Source: Bacteroidota bacterium (GTDB taxonomy: Bacteria > Bacteroidota > Bacteroidia > Cytophagales > Cyclobacteriaceae). Taken from it: DNA of 64,000 nucleotides. Of this stretch, positions 45,649-54,644 are shown one piece after another. How positions within the stretch are numbered: the stretch's first letter is position 1; each line of letters starts with the position of its first letter. The notes under the pieces are model-generated. The model had not been told where the DNA came from. It did not search any database and saw nothing but the letters and a program-made list of their open reading frames with translations. The position numbers and the translations under genes are program-made. The stretch lies in the NCBI GenBank assembly GCA_024280115.1, contig JAJRQT010000202.1:86775-150774 (forward strand), given 5' to 3'.

Positions 45649-46152
45649 GATTTTGATTTAAGGTTCTCACTATTATTTTTCCTTGTTCTACATAAATTAT
45701 TTATTTGATGAGCCCTCTTTATAATTATTGTCAAATTGCGTATTCATTAATTCCTAGGTGTGCGACTAGTTCACAATTTTTAAAAAAATGTGCATTAAAA
45801 ATGTTGTCTTAATGAATAAGTAATGTGTCCTTCGTTATTGATAAAAAATGAATTTAGAGTAAATATGTATCCTTATTTTATACAGCTTCGCCACGTCAGT
45901 CCCATTTAAAAGACCTATTTAATTTGAAATTTCCTTAAGATTAATTTACTAATAAGTGAAGTGTTGCACGTACAGTAAATAAATTGATATTGTAAAAATC
46001 GCGACTTTGTATTCGTAAAATTATATTATTAATAAATAAAATCCTATTAAATTTTTTATTTCTATCTAAAATACTCATTTTTGTCTCTGTCAAATAAGCT
46101 GTCAACATTAATGAATCCAACCTTTTTAATTACTATTTAATATTGAAAATAT
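45649..46152. other. Divergent intergenic region, 504 bp
   Basis: Separates the start of the minus-strand EPS run from the plus-strand UbiA-family gene and so probably holds both promoters. It is AT-rich; only tiny ORFs occur. No exact TAnnTTTG element at a convincing distance, no long palindrome and no RNA gene were found. Confidence 0.4.
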
Positions 46153-47109
46153 ATGGCTGAAGTAATAATTTCAACAAATAATGCGAAGATTAAGGACTAT
46201 CTATCTTTGGCGCGAATTGATCATTGGTTCAAGAATATATTTATGTTACCAGGTGTTTTATTCGCATTTATTTATTTTAATCCACCAGTAAATGCTGAAT
46301 TAATTACAAATATTTTCATCGGAATATTGAGTACTTGTTTCATCGCTTCGGCAAATTATGTGCTCAATGAATGGATTGATGCTGAATTCGATAAATTCCA
46401 TCCGGTAAAAAAGTACCGTTCATCGGTAGCAAAGGATTTAAAAAAGCATATTGTAATATTCGAATATCTCTTATTTGCAATTGCCGGATTATTATTAGCG
46501 TATTATATATCACTTCCATTTTTTCTTGTGGAGCTTTTATTACTCCTGATGGGTTTCTTTTATAATGTGAAACCATTTCGTACAAAAGACCTACCTTATT
46601 TGGATGTAATATCTGAATCCGTCAATAATCCTATTCGTTTTTTATTGGGCTGGTTTATTATTGTTCCACTGGCTTTTCCCCCGGCAAGTATCCTTGTTGC
46701 CTATTGGATGGCCGGAGCCTTTTTGATGGCAACTAAAAGATTTGCAGAATATAATTTTATTGAAGATAAAAAAACTGCTGGGCTTTACAGAAAATCATTT
46801 ATTTATTATAATAGTGAAAAATTGCTCATATCACTTTTCTTTTATGCACTAACTGCTACATTTTTTTTAGGCATTTTTTTAATCAAACACCGGATAGAAT
46901 TGATAATCTCGTTTCCCTTTATTGCATTACTTTTTACATGGTATCTAAAAATTGGATTTAGTAAAGATTCCATTGCTCAAAAGCCAGAGAAACTGTATAA
47001 GAGAAAGAAGTTTATGTTATATATCATCTTCCTGAGTATCCTTTTTTCTATACTTCTTGTTGTCGAAATCGAGCCACTGCATTGGTTCTTAAAGCAAAAT
47101 TTTAATTAA
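46153..47109 (+). CDS. UbiA-family prenyltransferase (DPPR synthase-like)
   Basis: A 318-residue integral membrane protein with about 8-9 helices. The first Asp-rich motif is NEWIDAEFDKFHPVKKYR (Asp pair plus the following HP-KK-R typical of 5-phosphoribose-1-diphosphate:polyprenyl-phosphate transferases), and the second region is DLPYLDVISESVNNPIRF. The DPPR-type branch of UbiA attaches a phosphoribosyl unit to polyprenyl phosphate, the first step to polyprenyl-linked pentoses. It is divergent from the EPS run that contains a GT-C transferase, a possible user of such donors. Confidence 0.85.
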   Translation: MAEVIISTNNAKIKDYLSLARIDHWFKNIFMLPGVLFAFIYFNPPVNAELITNIFIGILSTCFIASANYVLNEWIDAEFDKFHPVKKYRSSVAKDLKKHIVIFEYLLFAIAGLLLAYYISLPFFLVELLLLLMGFFYNVKPFRTKDLPYLDVISESVNNPIRFLLGWFIIVPLAFPPASILVAYWMAGAFLMATKRFAEYNFIEDKKTAGLYRKSFIYYNSEKLLISLFFYALTATFFLGIFLIKHRIELIISFPFIALLFTWYLKIGFSKDSIAQKPEKLYKRKKFMLYIIFLSILFSILLVVEIEPLHWFLKQNFN

Positions 47110-47116
47110 TAGAACT

Positions 47117-47171
47117 GACGATAAGTGATTTTTCAAATATGAATATCCTTCTTAAAGGATCATTTATCTGT
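47117..47171 (+). terminator. Compound stem-loop after the UbiA-family gene
   Basis: GAC-GATAA-G-TGAT (47117-47129) can pair with ATCA-T-TTATC-T-GTC (47159-47171) with one G-T pair and one bulge. Inside it ATCCTT-CTTA-AAGGAT (47145-47160) is a perfect 6-bp hairpin. It begins 8 bp after the stop codon, which suits a terminator or 3'-end stabiliser, although no strong T-run follows. Confidence 0.45.
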
Positions 47172-47303
47172 CATTGTTCTAACTATGATTTACATTTCCA
47201 TTGTTGAACAAAATGAAATGTTTTATAAATATAGGCCATACAAAAAGTAGTTAGTACAGGTGACTCCAACTATTTACCTTAAGAGGGATATAATGCCCCC
47301 AAA

Positions 47304-47435
47304 TACCACTGGCAAAGCAACCTATTATCACTGGCAAAAGGTCATGATGCCATTGGCAATTGAACACAAAGCCAGTCGCATATAGAGATGTTGCCAGTGG
47401 CAAAGCAACACGATGCCAGTGGCAAATTTAAATGC
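47304..47435. repeat. Six-unit array of 22-bp repeats with palindromic TGCCASTGGCA core
   Basis: Units begin at 47304, 47326, 47348, 47370, 47392 and 47414, exactly 22 bp apart. Each starts with an 11-bp near-palindrome related to TGCCASTGGCA: TACCACTGGCA, TATCACTGGCA, TGCCATTGGCA, AGCCAGTCGCA, TGCCAGTGGCA and TGCCAGTGGCA, often followed by AA. The other 11 bp vary, although units 1 and 5 share AAGCAAC. The array lies between convergent genes. A 22-bp period is close to two helical turns, so all cores face the same side of the DNA. Confidence 0.9.
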
Positions 47436-47498
47436 AGGTATTTATTTTTTGAATATTAACCATCTAGCCTATAACTTCCAAGTCGATCAATTGGTTGG

Positions 47499-48587
47499 TT
47501 ATTTTTCTGTAGGATCATGACCTGGTGGATGATTGTATAGATCACATGTCTGATTTAGATATGCTGTAAACTCCTCGGGGTCATTGATGATATTATAAAA
47601 TTTCTCAATATATTTCTGAGATATTTTTCTGTCTCTTTTATCCAAAAAGTCAGCACTTTCCAACATGGTCAATATAGAAGATTTTTTCTGGTTAAACATC
47701 TCAATGGTTTTGTCATATGAATCAATAGTTTTGCAGGAACCTTTAAAGAACCGATCCTTTACATATGTTATCGGAAGTTTTGGAGATGGCATGGCATAAG
47801 GTGTATTGATAATGCCTGCACAATCAAAATCAAAAGGTATGGGTATCAATTCATCATTATTCAGGTTTATAATATCTACATTATGCCTGGTATTTATCCA
47901 CCAATCAGTATTTCCAATCATAAATTGAAATAATGAAAAAATATCAAGCGCTTTTTGATTACAACTATCCTGGCTCCAGATTCTTTTATCTGTGGGCATC
48001 CCACCAATTCTTTGAGCTAATAAATCATCATCCTCAATAATAAATCCAGTCTTCTCAATATCTGGATAATTTTGTTTTACATCCTTGTAAGTCACATTTA
48101 CCAACCTTACCCTATAGCTGTAATCTGTAATTTTATTGTAGGTTTTGTAGGCGAGATATTCAAGCAGCGCATAATTTTGATAATCCTCAGATTCCTGGCA
48201 ATGCGTAACCATTTTTATTTTGTCCTGCCCTTCGAAAACAGTATTTTTTGTTGATTTTTTTTCGAAGTTTAACTTGAGTGGCGGAAACTCACATATATCA
48301 TTGATGCGTCTTGTTCGGCCTCTTGCTTTTACTTTGATATTGAAGGTCTGTATCTTATCCTTGCCAAGGTTTTGTATAAGAAATGCCGCGCTATATTGTG
48401 GTTCCTTGCTTTTATCGTTAAGCACCATTTTCATATCCATTTGCAGGATCAATTCAATGGGTTCGGTACTGTTGAATAATTTTCCGGAGTCGGGATCTTT
48501 TTTGTCGGAAGCACTACTGAAGCCGGGCAATAAAACCAGTAGTAATATTATCTTGAAATTTTGCATTTTGGTTGCCAGTTGTTTCAT
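47499..48587 (-). CDS. Exported CotH-like protein, copy 1
   Basis: A 362-residue exported protein with an N-terminal signal sequence (FKIILLLVLLPGFSSAS). The fold is suggested by segments in the order seen in CotH-type kinases: FNIKVKARGRTRR, FPPLKLNFEK, ALLEYLAYKTYNKITDYSYRV, TGFIIEDDD, FSLFQFMIGNTDWWINTRHN and IPIPFDFDCAGIINTPYA. It is clearly paralogous to the gene at 48739-49863 (shared KARG, TVFQGQDK/TVFEGQDK, FQFMIGN.DWW, PFDFD.GAINT-like blocks). CotH proteins are atypical protein kinases of spore coats; function in this lineage is unknown. The assignment is by motif order, not alignment. Confidence 0.62.
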   Translation of the reverse strand: MKQLATKMQNFKIILLLVLLPGFSSASDKKDPDSGKLFNSTEPIELILQMDMKMVLNDKSKEPQYSAAFLIQNLGKDKIQTFNIKVKARGRTRRINDICEFPPLKLNFEKKSTKNTVFEGQDKIKMVTHCQESEDYQNYALLEYLAYKTYNKITDYSYRVRLVNVTYKDVKQNYPDIEKTGFIIEDDDLLAQRIGGMPTDKRIWSQDSCNQKALDIFSLFQFMIGNTDWWINTRHNVDIINLNNDELIPIPFDFDCAGIINTPYAMPSPKLPITYVKDRFFKGSCKTIDSYDKTIEMFNQKKSSILTMLESADFLDKRDRKISQKYIEKFYNIINDPEEFTAYLNQTCDLYNHPPGHDPTEK

Positions 48588-48738
48588 TGGTCACCTAATT
48601 ATACGTAAAACAGTGTCTTAAGTATATCAATTCCTATACCAATTTATAAATTACTGAAAATTAATGTGTTAAGATTTTGTGGTATGGAGTTATGTTTCAG
48701 AATTGTGCGTTCTGATGTTCAAAAATGATCAGTCTGGA

Positions 48739-49863
48739 TTATTTTCTTTTTTTAGACTTGTGCAAATGTGTATGATGGAGTTCGCAATAGTTATAGACCT
48801 TTTTTTCAAGTTGTTTTGAATCATTGACCAATTCGTAAAAATTATCATAATACTTCAGGACTGACTTTTTCCTTTTTTCATCAAGAAGTTCAAAATTGTT
48901 ATATATATCGTAGATATATTCCTTCTTTTCATTAAAGAGGTTTACTGTAGTTTCGTAAGTGCCGGGTAATCGGCAATATCCCCTGAAATATCTTTCCCTC
49001 ACACTAGAAATTGGTAATGTTTCCGGGGGGACCGCATAGCTTGTATTGATCGCCCCACAATAATCAAAATCATAGGGTACAGGAATAATGGCTTTCCCGT
49101 CTATAAATATCAGTTTAGCGTTGTGAATTTTCGGTTTGGCCAACCACCAATCGCAATTTCCAATCATGAATTGAAATATGGTAAAAGTATCAATACTTTT
49201 GCGGTCACACCTGTCGTGATTTGACATGAGCGCTTCGGATATCTTTCCTCCGTTTCGCAACGCCATAATATCATCATCTTCGATTAGGAAGCCGTACCTG
49301 GTAACATCGCGCGATTTATCATTCAAATCTTTGTAGGTGATTTCAGCCAGGCGGACTTTAAAGCTATAGGGAGTCAAAGTATTATAAACTTTATAAATCA
49401 AATACTCCTGTAAAACATAATCCTCATTAACATCCACATCCTTACAATAGGTGACAAGTTTTAATTTATCCTGCCCTTGAAATACAGTATTTTTTACATC
49501 CTTTTTTTTGAAATTGATTTTTACCGGGGGGAATGTACAGAAATCAAAAACCCGTCGGGCGTAACCCCTGGCTTTTGCCTTGATATTAAAAATGACATCT
49601 TCTCCATTTTCCTGGTGCCAGGTTAAAATTGCCTCTGAATATTCGGGATCATCGGAATTATCGTTCCTTATTTTCTTAACATCTAAAGCAAGGGTCAGCC
49701 TTATTGGTGCCTCTTGTTCAAACAACCTTTCGGATGCCGGATCATATTTGATGGTGTCAAGGTTTTCTCCAACAACTATATTTGTCTGAAATAGAAATAA
49801 TAGAATGATATATAGTTGACGTGGTTTTAACATGATAAAGCGATGAATACTTAAATTTATCAA
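48739..49863 (-). CDS. Exported CotH-like protein, copy 2
   Basis: A 374-residue paralogue of the downstream gene, with a signal sequence (RQLYIILLFLFQTNIVVG). Matching blocks: FNIKAKARGYARRVFDFCTF, NTVFQGQDKLKLVTYC, YKVYNTLTPYSFKVRLAEITY, GFLIEDDDIMALRNGG, FTIFQFMIGNCDWWLAKPKI and IPVPYDFDYCGAINTSYAVP. Both copies are on the minus strand, 151 bp apart, and probably arose by tandem duplication. The conserved N/D-DWW and D-F-D residues are where CotH kinases keep catalytic and metal-binding residues, so activity is possible but unproven. Confidence 0.62.
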   Translation of the reverse strand: MINLSIHRFIMLKPRQLYIILLFLFQTNIVVGENLDTIKYDPASERLFEQEAPIRLTLALDVKKIRNDNSDDPEYSEAILTWHQENGEDVIFNIKAKARGYARRVFDFCTFPPVKINFKKKDVKNTVFQGQDKLKLVTYCKDVDVNEDYVLQEYLIYKVYNTLTPYSFKVRLAEITYKDLNDKSRDVTRYGFLIEDDDIMALRNGGKISEALMSNHDRCDRKSIDTFTIFQFMIGNCDWWLAKPKIHNAKLIFIDGKAIIPVPYDFDYCGAINTSYAVPPETLPISSVRERYFRGYCRLPGTYETTVNLFNEKKEYIYDIYNNFELLDEKRKKSVLKYYDNFYELVNDSKQLEKKVYNYCELHHTHLHKSKKRK

Positions 49864-50030
49864 ATATTATGCCTAATAGCTAAGTGTTTGATCATCAATT
49901 ATTTTAAAAATATGCGATGGTATATAGTCCTTTTCATTTGCGATTTGATACAATTGCTGTCCATTTCCGAACAGTCGAGTAAATACCACAATTTATACAT
50001 CTGATTTTATCCAGACGGAGTGATTTTAGA

Positions 50031-50048
50031 TATGTTTGCCTAAATTTG
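50031..50048 (+). promoter_or_regulatory. Two overlapping-range -7 candidates for the RidA-like gene
   Basis: TATGTTTG (50031-50038) and TAAATTTG (50041-50048) both match TAnnTTTG and lie 28 and 18 bp before the ATG at 50067. No clear -33 element was identified. Confidence 0.42.
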
Positions 50049-50066
50049 AATTATTGATATAATAAT

Positions 50067-50537
50067 ATGGATAATCTCAGTCCCGAAGCGAAACTCAAAA
50101 AATTAAATATTAAACTTCCTCCCACACCAAAACCAAAAGGTGTTTACAAACCGATTTTAATTGATCGCAATTATGTATATGTATCCGGACATGGCCCGGT
50201 TATGTTGGACGATGATTTATTAAAAGGACGAGTAGGGGAAGAAGTAGATAAAGAACAAGGGAAATTGGCAGCAAGGCAGACTGGTCTGGCTATTCTTTCT
50301 ACTTTGATAACAAATCTTGGGAGTCTGAATAAAATAAAAAGAGTGATAAAAATATTTGGCATGGTTAATTGTGATCGTGATTTTGAAGCACATCCTTACG
50401 TGATCAATGGTTGCAGTGAGCTTTTTGTTGACATATTTGGTGAAGAAAACGGTGTTGGTGTCAGAAGCGCAGTGGGTATGGGATCTTTGCCAGAAAATAT
50501 AACCGTGGAAATAGAAGCAATTTTTGAACTTTATTGA
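50067..50537 (+). CDS. RidA/YjgF-like protein
   Basis: A 156-residue protein of the RidA/YER057c/UK114 superfamily. The N-terminal PPTPKPKGVYKPILIDRNYVYVSGHGPV (in part) and the C-terminal RSAVGMGSLPENITVEIEAIFE match the longer, YoaB-like subgroup. The superfamily includes enamine/imine deaminases, but the Arg/Glu active site is not clear in this subgroup, so activity is uncertain. It converges with the TPR kinase, 7 bp between the stops. Confidence 0.88.
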   Translation: MDNLSPEAKLKKLNIKLPPTPKPKGVYKPILIDRNYVYVSGHGPVMLDDDLLKGRVGEEVDKEQGKLAARQTGLAILSTLITNLGSLNKIKRVIKIFGMVNCDRDFEAHPYVINGCSELFVDIFGEENGVGVRSAVGMGSLPENITVEIEAIFELY

Positions 50538-50544
50538 TCAGCTA

Positions 50545-52449
50545 TTAGAAGGAAGAAACTTCTCGTGAAATTACTGATTGTCTTTGTTTACCCATTGATG
50601 ATTTCCTCAACGGAACAGTAAACTTAAATGTACTTCCTGCCCCTTTTTCACTTTCTACCCAGATTTTTCCTCCATTTGATTCAATGAAATTCTTAGTGAT
50701 GTAAAGCCCTAATCCTGTGCCTTTTTCGTTTGCAGTTCCGCGAGTTGTAAACGATTGAACTCTAAATAGCATTTTAATGTTTTCCGGCGACATACCTACA
50801 CCATTGTCTTTCACCGATATTAGGCTGAAATCCCCTTTAATTTGAGATTTTATTTCGATCATTTCTCCACTCATAGAGAACTTAATCGCATTAGAAATCA
50901 AATTTTTAAATACCAGGTTCATCATATTGGGATCTGCATAAACTATGGAATGGGCAGGAATTTCATTACGAATTTCAACATTTTTCTTTTCCGCCATGGA
51001 TTCTAACAGAAGTACATTTTCTTCAACACTTTCAAATATATCAATATTCTCAGCCTTCACCTGGATACCCTGCATTTGACTTTTTGCCCAGTTGAGCAGG
51101 TTTTCAAGGAAGATAGATGTATGATTGATTTTATCTGTTAACTCTTTTGATATCAGATCCAGTTCTTCTTCCGAAAGAACTCCGGATTTTAGAAGTGTAA
51201 GCGTTCCTTTTAGTGAATTAAGCGGACTTCTGAATTCATGGGAGATTATGGAAAAAAGCTTATCTTTTATATTATTTAGCTCTTCTAATTTTATTTTTTG
51301 ACTTCTGATTTCTTTGTTTTGTTTTGATTTTTCAGCATTTAGCCGCGATAATGTCTTGTTATTTTTCTGGATTTCAAGTTTCTGATATTTAAGGTATTCA
51401 TTAGCCCTTGTTTTTGACTGATTCGCCCAATAATAAATAATTGCTAAAACACCCAACAAAATGGTGATAATTAGAATAGCGGCATTTACAACATACTGAT
51501 TTTTGATGGTTGCTGCTTTCGATTCATTGTCTTGCTTTAGTATCTTATTTTCTTGTTTATTTATTTCATTTTCAAAATTTGCCTGAATTTCGGCCAATTG
51601 CTTTTCCTTGGCAATGTTAAAAAGACTGTCTTTCATCGAATGATATCGGTTTGAATAATGGTAGGCACTGCTGTAATTTTTCATCTTGGCATAACAATCG
51701 GATTGGTATTTGTAATTATCCATGATTAGAAAAGCTGAATTTAATGCTATTGCTTCTTTCAATCCTTTCCTGAAATACACCAAAGCCTCTTTGTATTTGC
51801 CGTTTTTATAATAAGCCCTGCCGATATTATTCGTTGTGTTGGCCGCATATTTTTCATATCCCAGTTCTTCGAATATTTTTTTAGAAGAATTGAGATTTTG
51901 AATGGCCTCTTCAAACCTCTTTTGACTCATATATACAAGCCCTAAATTATGGTAGATGGTGGCTATACTAAGTTTTTCTCCATACTTATTTTTTAATGCC
52001 AGGGCCTTATTATAATACTGGATAGCAAAATCAATCGAATCAATTTCATAATATACAAGTGCCAGGTTATTAAAGACACCACCCTGTCCTGCTTCATCTT
52101 CAAGTACTCGATAATAATTCAATGCCTTAATAAAATATATGAGGCCCTGCTTATAATTTTCCATATTATAGTACACCCTACCAATGTCATTGGTAGCATC
52201 CGCGGCGCCTCTTATATTGTGTGTAGCTTCGGAAATTTTAAGGCAATGGAAAAAATATGTAAGCGCGGAAGAATAATTTTCCGTAGAAAAATATTCTTCG
52301 CCTATTGACGTCAAATACTTTATGCTATCTGTCTGATTTGAGCCAACGAGCATATTCTGAAGACTATCAATCTTTGACAGAGGCTGATCCTGGGCGTAAA
52401 TAAAAGTTCCTATAATAAGTAATATAGGCAGGAGTACAATTCTCTTCAT
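50545..52449 (-). CDS. TPR-containing sensor histidine kinase
   Basis: About 634 residues from the ATG at 52449, which begins the signal peptide MKRIVLLPILLIIGTFIYAQ; the frame opens 7 codons further upstream. A periplasmic TPR array (about 45-280; SALTYFFHCLKISE, GLIYFIKALNYYRV, AIQYYNKALALKNKYG, AIQNLNSSKKIFEELG, ALVYFRKGLKEAIALN) is followed by a membrane segment near 320-345 (AAILIITILLGVLAIIYYW), a coiled coil, HisKA with His 404 (FSIISHEFRSPLNSLKG) and a full ATPase domain (KNLISNAIKFS, VKDNGVGMS, EKGTGLGLYITKNFIESNGG). No receiver domain or neighbouring regulator. Confidence 0.94.
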   Translation of the reverse strand: MKRIVLLPILLIIGTFIYAQDQPLSKIDSLQNMLVGSNQTDSIKYLTSIGEEYFSTENYSSALTYFFHCLKISEATHNIRGAADATNDIGRVYYNMENYKQGLIYFIKALNYYRVLEDEAGQGGVFNNLALVYYEIDSIDFAIQYYNKALALKNKYGEKLSIATIYHNLGLVYMSQKRFEEAIQNLNSSKKIFEELGYEKYAANTTNNIGRAYYKNGKYKEALVYFRKGLKEAIALNSAFLIMDNYKYQSDCYAKMKNYSSAYHYSNRYHSMKDSLFNIAKEKQLAEIQANFENEINKQENKILKQDNESKAATIKNQYVVNAAILIITILLGVLAIIYYWANQSKTRANEYLKYQKLEIQKNNKTLSRLNAEKSKQNKEIRSQKIKLEELNNIKDKLFSIISHEFRSPLNSLKGTLTLLKSGVLSEEELDLISKELTDKINHTSIFLENLLNWAKSQMQGIQVKAENIDIFESVEENVLLLESMAEKKNVEIRNEIPAHSIVYADPNMMNLVFKNLISNAIKFSMSGEMIEIKSQIKGDFSLISVKDNGVGMSPENIKMLFRVQSFTTRGTANEKGTGLGLYITKNFIESNGGKIWVESEKGAGSTFKFTVPLRKSSMGKQRQSVISREVSSF

Positions 52450-52633
52450 TTTACAATATTTCCAAGTCATGAAATTATAACATATTGTGAATTCTACTTA
52501 TGTAAAAATGAACATTTTATGACATGATCCGAATTTTTCCTTCAATTGGAAGATTAAGAATATTTAATCATGGATAGAACAATATTTTTTACTTACCTTG
52601 ATTTGATTTTTTAAACCCAAAAAATATTTCATC

Positions 52634-54496
52634 ATGAGTGCTTCATATCGATCAAAGTTTATATACAGCTCAACAATACTAGTGGCAGTATTTATATTAA
52701 CTGCAAGCTTAATATCAGTGAACAAACGCAAACCCAAAGTACCACCCAATTTTTTGTGGATTGTCAGTGAAGATAATAGCCCTTTTTTCGGATGTTATGG
52801 TGATGAATTTGCAACAACACCCACTTTTGACAAGCTGGCTACTGAAGGCGTTTTGTATAAAAATGCGTTTGCAAATGCCCCGGTATGCGCCCCGGCCAGA
52901 TCAACAATAATTACAGGAATGTATCCTCCTTCCATGGGTACCCAAAATATGAGAAGTAAGTATCTTACACCGGAATTGATTAAATTTTTCCCACAATATC
53001 TTAGAGCAGCAGGCTATTACTGTACCAACAACGCAAAAGAAGATTATAATATGAATAAACCCGAAGGTGTTTGGGATGAATCGTCAAGAACTGCCCACTA
53101 CAAAAACCGGCAGGAGGGGCAGCCTTTTTTTGCAATTTTTAATTTAGGCGTATCTCATGAGAGTTCTATTCATAAAAGCATCTCAAATGATAGCCTGAGA
53201 CATGATCCGGCAAAGGTAAAACTTCCTCCATACCATCCCGACACACCGGAAATGCGTCATGATTGGGCACAATATTATGATAACATTGAAGACCTTGATG
53301 GACAAGTGGCGAAACTTTTAAAAGAGCTTAAAGATGCAGGATTGGATAAGAATACAATTGTCGGATACTATGGCGACCATGGAGGAGTAATTGCCCGAAG
53401 CAAAAGATATGTATATGAATCGGGCACCCATGTGCCAATGATATGGAGATTCCCAAAAAAATATAAACATCTCGCTCCTGCAAAACGTGGTTCCGAGTTG
53501 GACAGACTGGTCAGCTTTATCGATTTAGCTCCGACAATGCTCAGTCTTGCGGGGATTGAACCTCCTGATTATATGCAAGGAAAAGCCTTTATGGGCGATT
53601 ATCAGGCTCAGGAACGTGACTACGTTCATTTGTTTAGGGGAAGAATGGATGAGAGGATCGATATGGTAAGAGCGGTAAGAGATAAGCAATACCGTTATAT
53701 TAAAAATTATATGCCTCATCGGATTTATGGACAATATATTGAGTATTTATGGAGAGCGCCATCATGCAGATCCTGGGAGGAAGCCTATAAAGCGGGCAAA
53801 TGCAACGATGTGCAAAGTATTTTTTGGAATCAAAAACCTGCCGAAGAATTGTATGATGTGTCAGTAGACCCCTGGGAAGTAAATAATTTAGCCGGTGACC
53901 CGAATTATGCTACAGTGCTCAATAGAATGAGAGGTGAAAAAGAACGTTGGATGCGCGAAATAAAAGATACCGGGCTGATGCCGGAAGGAGAAATGTCAAG
54001 GAGAAATCAAGAGCAAACTTCATTTGATTTTGTCCATTCACCGGCATACCATTTTGATAAGATTGAATCTGCAGCAGTTATTGCAACCTCCAGAGATGCG
54101 GGCAAACTCAATGATATTATCGGTTTTATAAATGATGATGATCCATTAGTAAGATACTGGGGAGCAACTGGATGCCTTGTTTTAGGAGCAGAAGCAAAGC
54201 CTGCTGTTGATGATTTGAAGGGGCTTTTAAACGATAATTCTCCGGATGTGAGAATAACGGCGGCAGAGGCATTATGCAATTTGGGCTATAGCGATTTAGC
54301 CACTCCCGTAATAATTGAAACGCTTCAGGATGATAATCTTATGGTACGTGTTCATGCATTGAATAGTTTGGATATATTAGGTGGAAAAGTTGCCATTGAG
54401 GCCATTCCTGCCGTAAGGAAGCTTTTAGGAGACCGGCAGGGAAGAGATTATGACATCAGGGCAGGGAAAAGATTGATTGAGATTTATGGTGGATAG
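52634..54496 (+). CDS. Sulfatase with C-terminal HEAT-like repeats
   Basis: A 620-residue exported or membrane-anchored type I sulfatase (N-terminal hydrophobic segment YSSTILVAVFILTASLISV). The formylglycine motif is C85-x-P-x-R89 (VCAPARSTIITG), metal ligands include E46/D47 (WIVSEDNSP) and the later GYYGDHGGV; LYDVSVDPWEVNNLAGDP is a family C-terminal marker. Residues about 500-600 form HEAT-like helical repeats (PLVRYWGATGCLVLG, PDVRITAAEALCNLG, LMVRVHALNSLDILG). It removes sulfate esters, probably from an algal polysaccharide; substrate unknown. A formylglycine-generating enzyme or anaerobic maturase must be elsewhere. Confidence 0.95.
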   Translation: MSASYRSKFIYSSTILVAVFILTASLISVNKRKPKVPPNFLWIVSEDNSPFFGCYGDEFATTPTFDKLATEGVLYKNAFANAPVCAPARSTIITGMYPPSMGTQNMRSKYLTPELIKFFPQYLRAAGYYCTNNAKEDYNMNKPEGVWDESSRTAHYKNRQEGQPFFAIFNLGVSHESSIHKSISNDSLRHDPAKVKLPPYHPDTPEMRHDWAQYYDNIEDLDGQVAKLLKELKDAGLDKNTIVGYYGDHGGVIARSKRYVYESGTHVPMIWRFPKKYKHLAPAKRGSELDRLVSFIDLAPTMLSLAGIEPPDYMQGKAFMGDYQAQERDYVHLFRGRMDERIDMVRAVRDKQYRYIKNYMPHRIYGQYIEYLWRAPSCRSWEEAYKAGKCNDVQSIFWNQKPAEELYDVSVDPWEVNNLAGDPNYATVLNRMRGEKERWMREIKDTGLMPEGEMSRRNQEQTSFDFVHSPAYHFDKIESAAVIATSRDAGKLNDIIGFINDDDPLVRYWGATGCLVLGAEAKPAVDDLKGLLNDNSPDVRITAAEALCNLGYSDLATPVIIETLQDDNLMVRVHALNSLDILGGKVAIEAIPAVRKLLGDRQGRDYDIRAGKRLIEIYGG

Positions 54497-54534
54497 AGGA
54501 TATGCCCAATTTGGCCAACATGGTATTATGGTGG

Positions 54535-54608
54535 AAATGATTGAATGCTAATATGATTGAATGCGACAATGCGACAAGGCGTGAATGCTAAAATGATTAA
54601 ATGTGATT
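54535..54608. repeat. Degenerate short tandem repeat, AATG-rich
   Basis: A tract made of loosely repeated 8-10-bp units such as GATTGAATG, CTAATATG, GATTGAATG, CGACAATG, CGACAAGG, TGAATGCTAAAATGATTAA. It lies between the convergent sulfatase and purU genes. A similar tract (GATAATGCGATAATG) occurs at 61237-61292. Confidence 0.55.
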
Positions 54609-54644
54609 CACTACGGAAAGGTGTTAATATTATTATTTCAGTCT

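Larger units (their letters stand above)
47110..47498. other. Convergent intergenic region with stem-loop and repeat array
   Basis: A 389-bp region between the converging UbiA and CotH-like genes. It contains a long stem-loop (47117-47171) and a six-unit 22-bp-periodic repeat array (47304-47435), listed separately. No ORF of note. Confidence 0.7.

Noticed and set aside
47304..47435. CRISPR array
   Set aside because: Units are only 22 bp with an 11-bp degenerate core; CRISPR repeats are longer and nearly identical, and there are no cas genes in the window.
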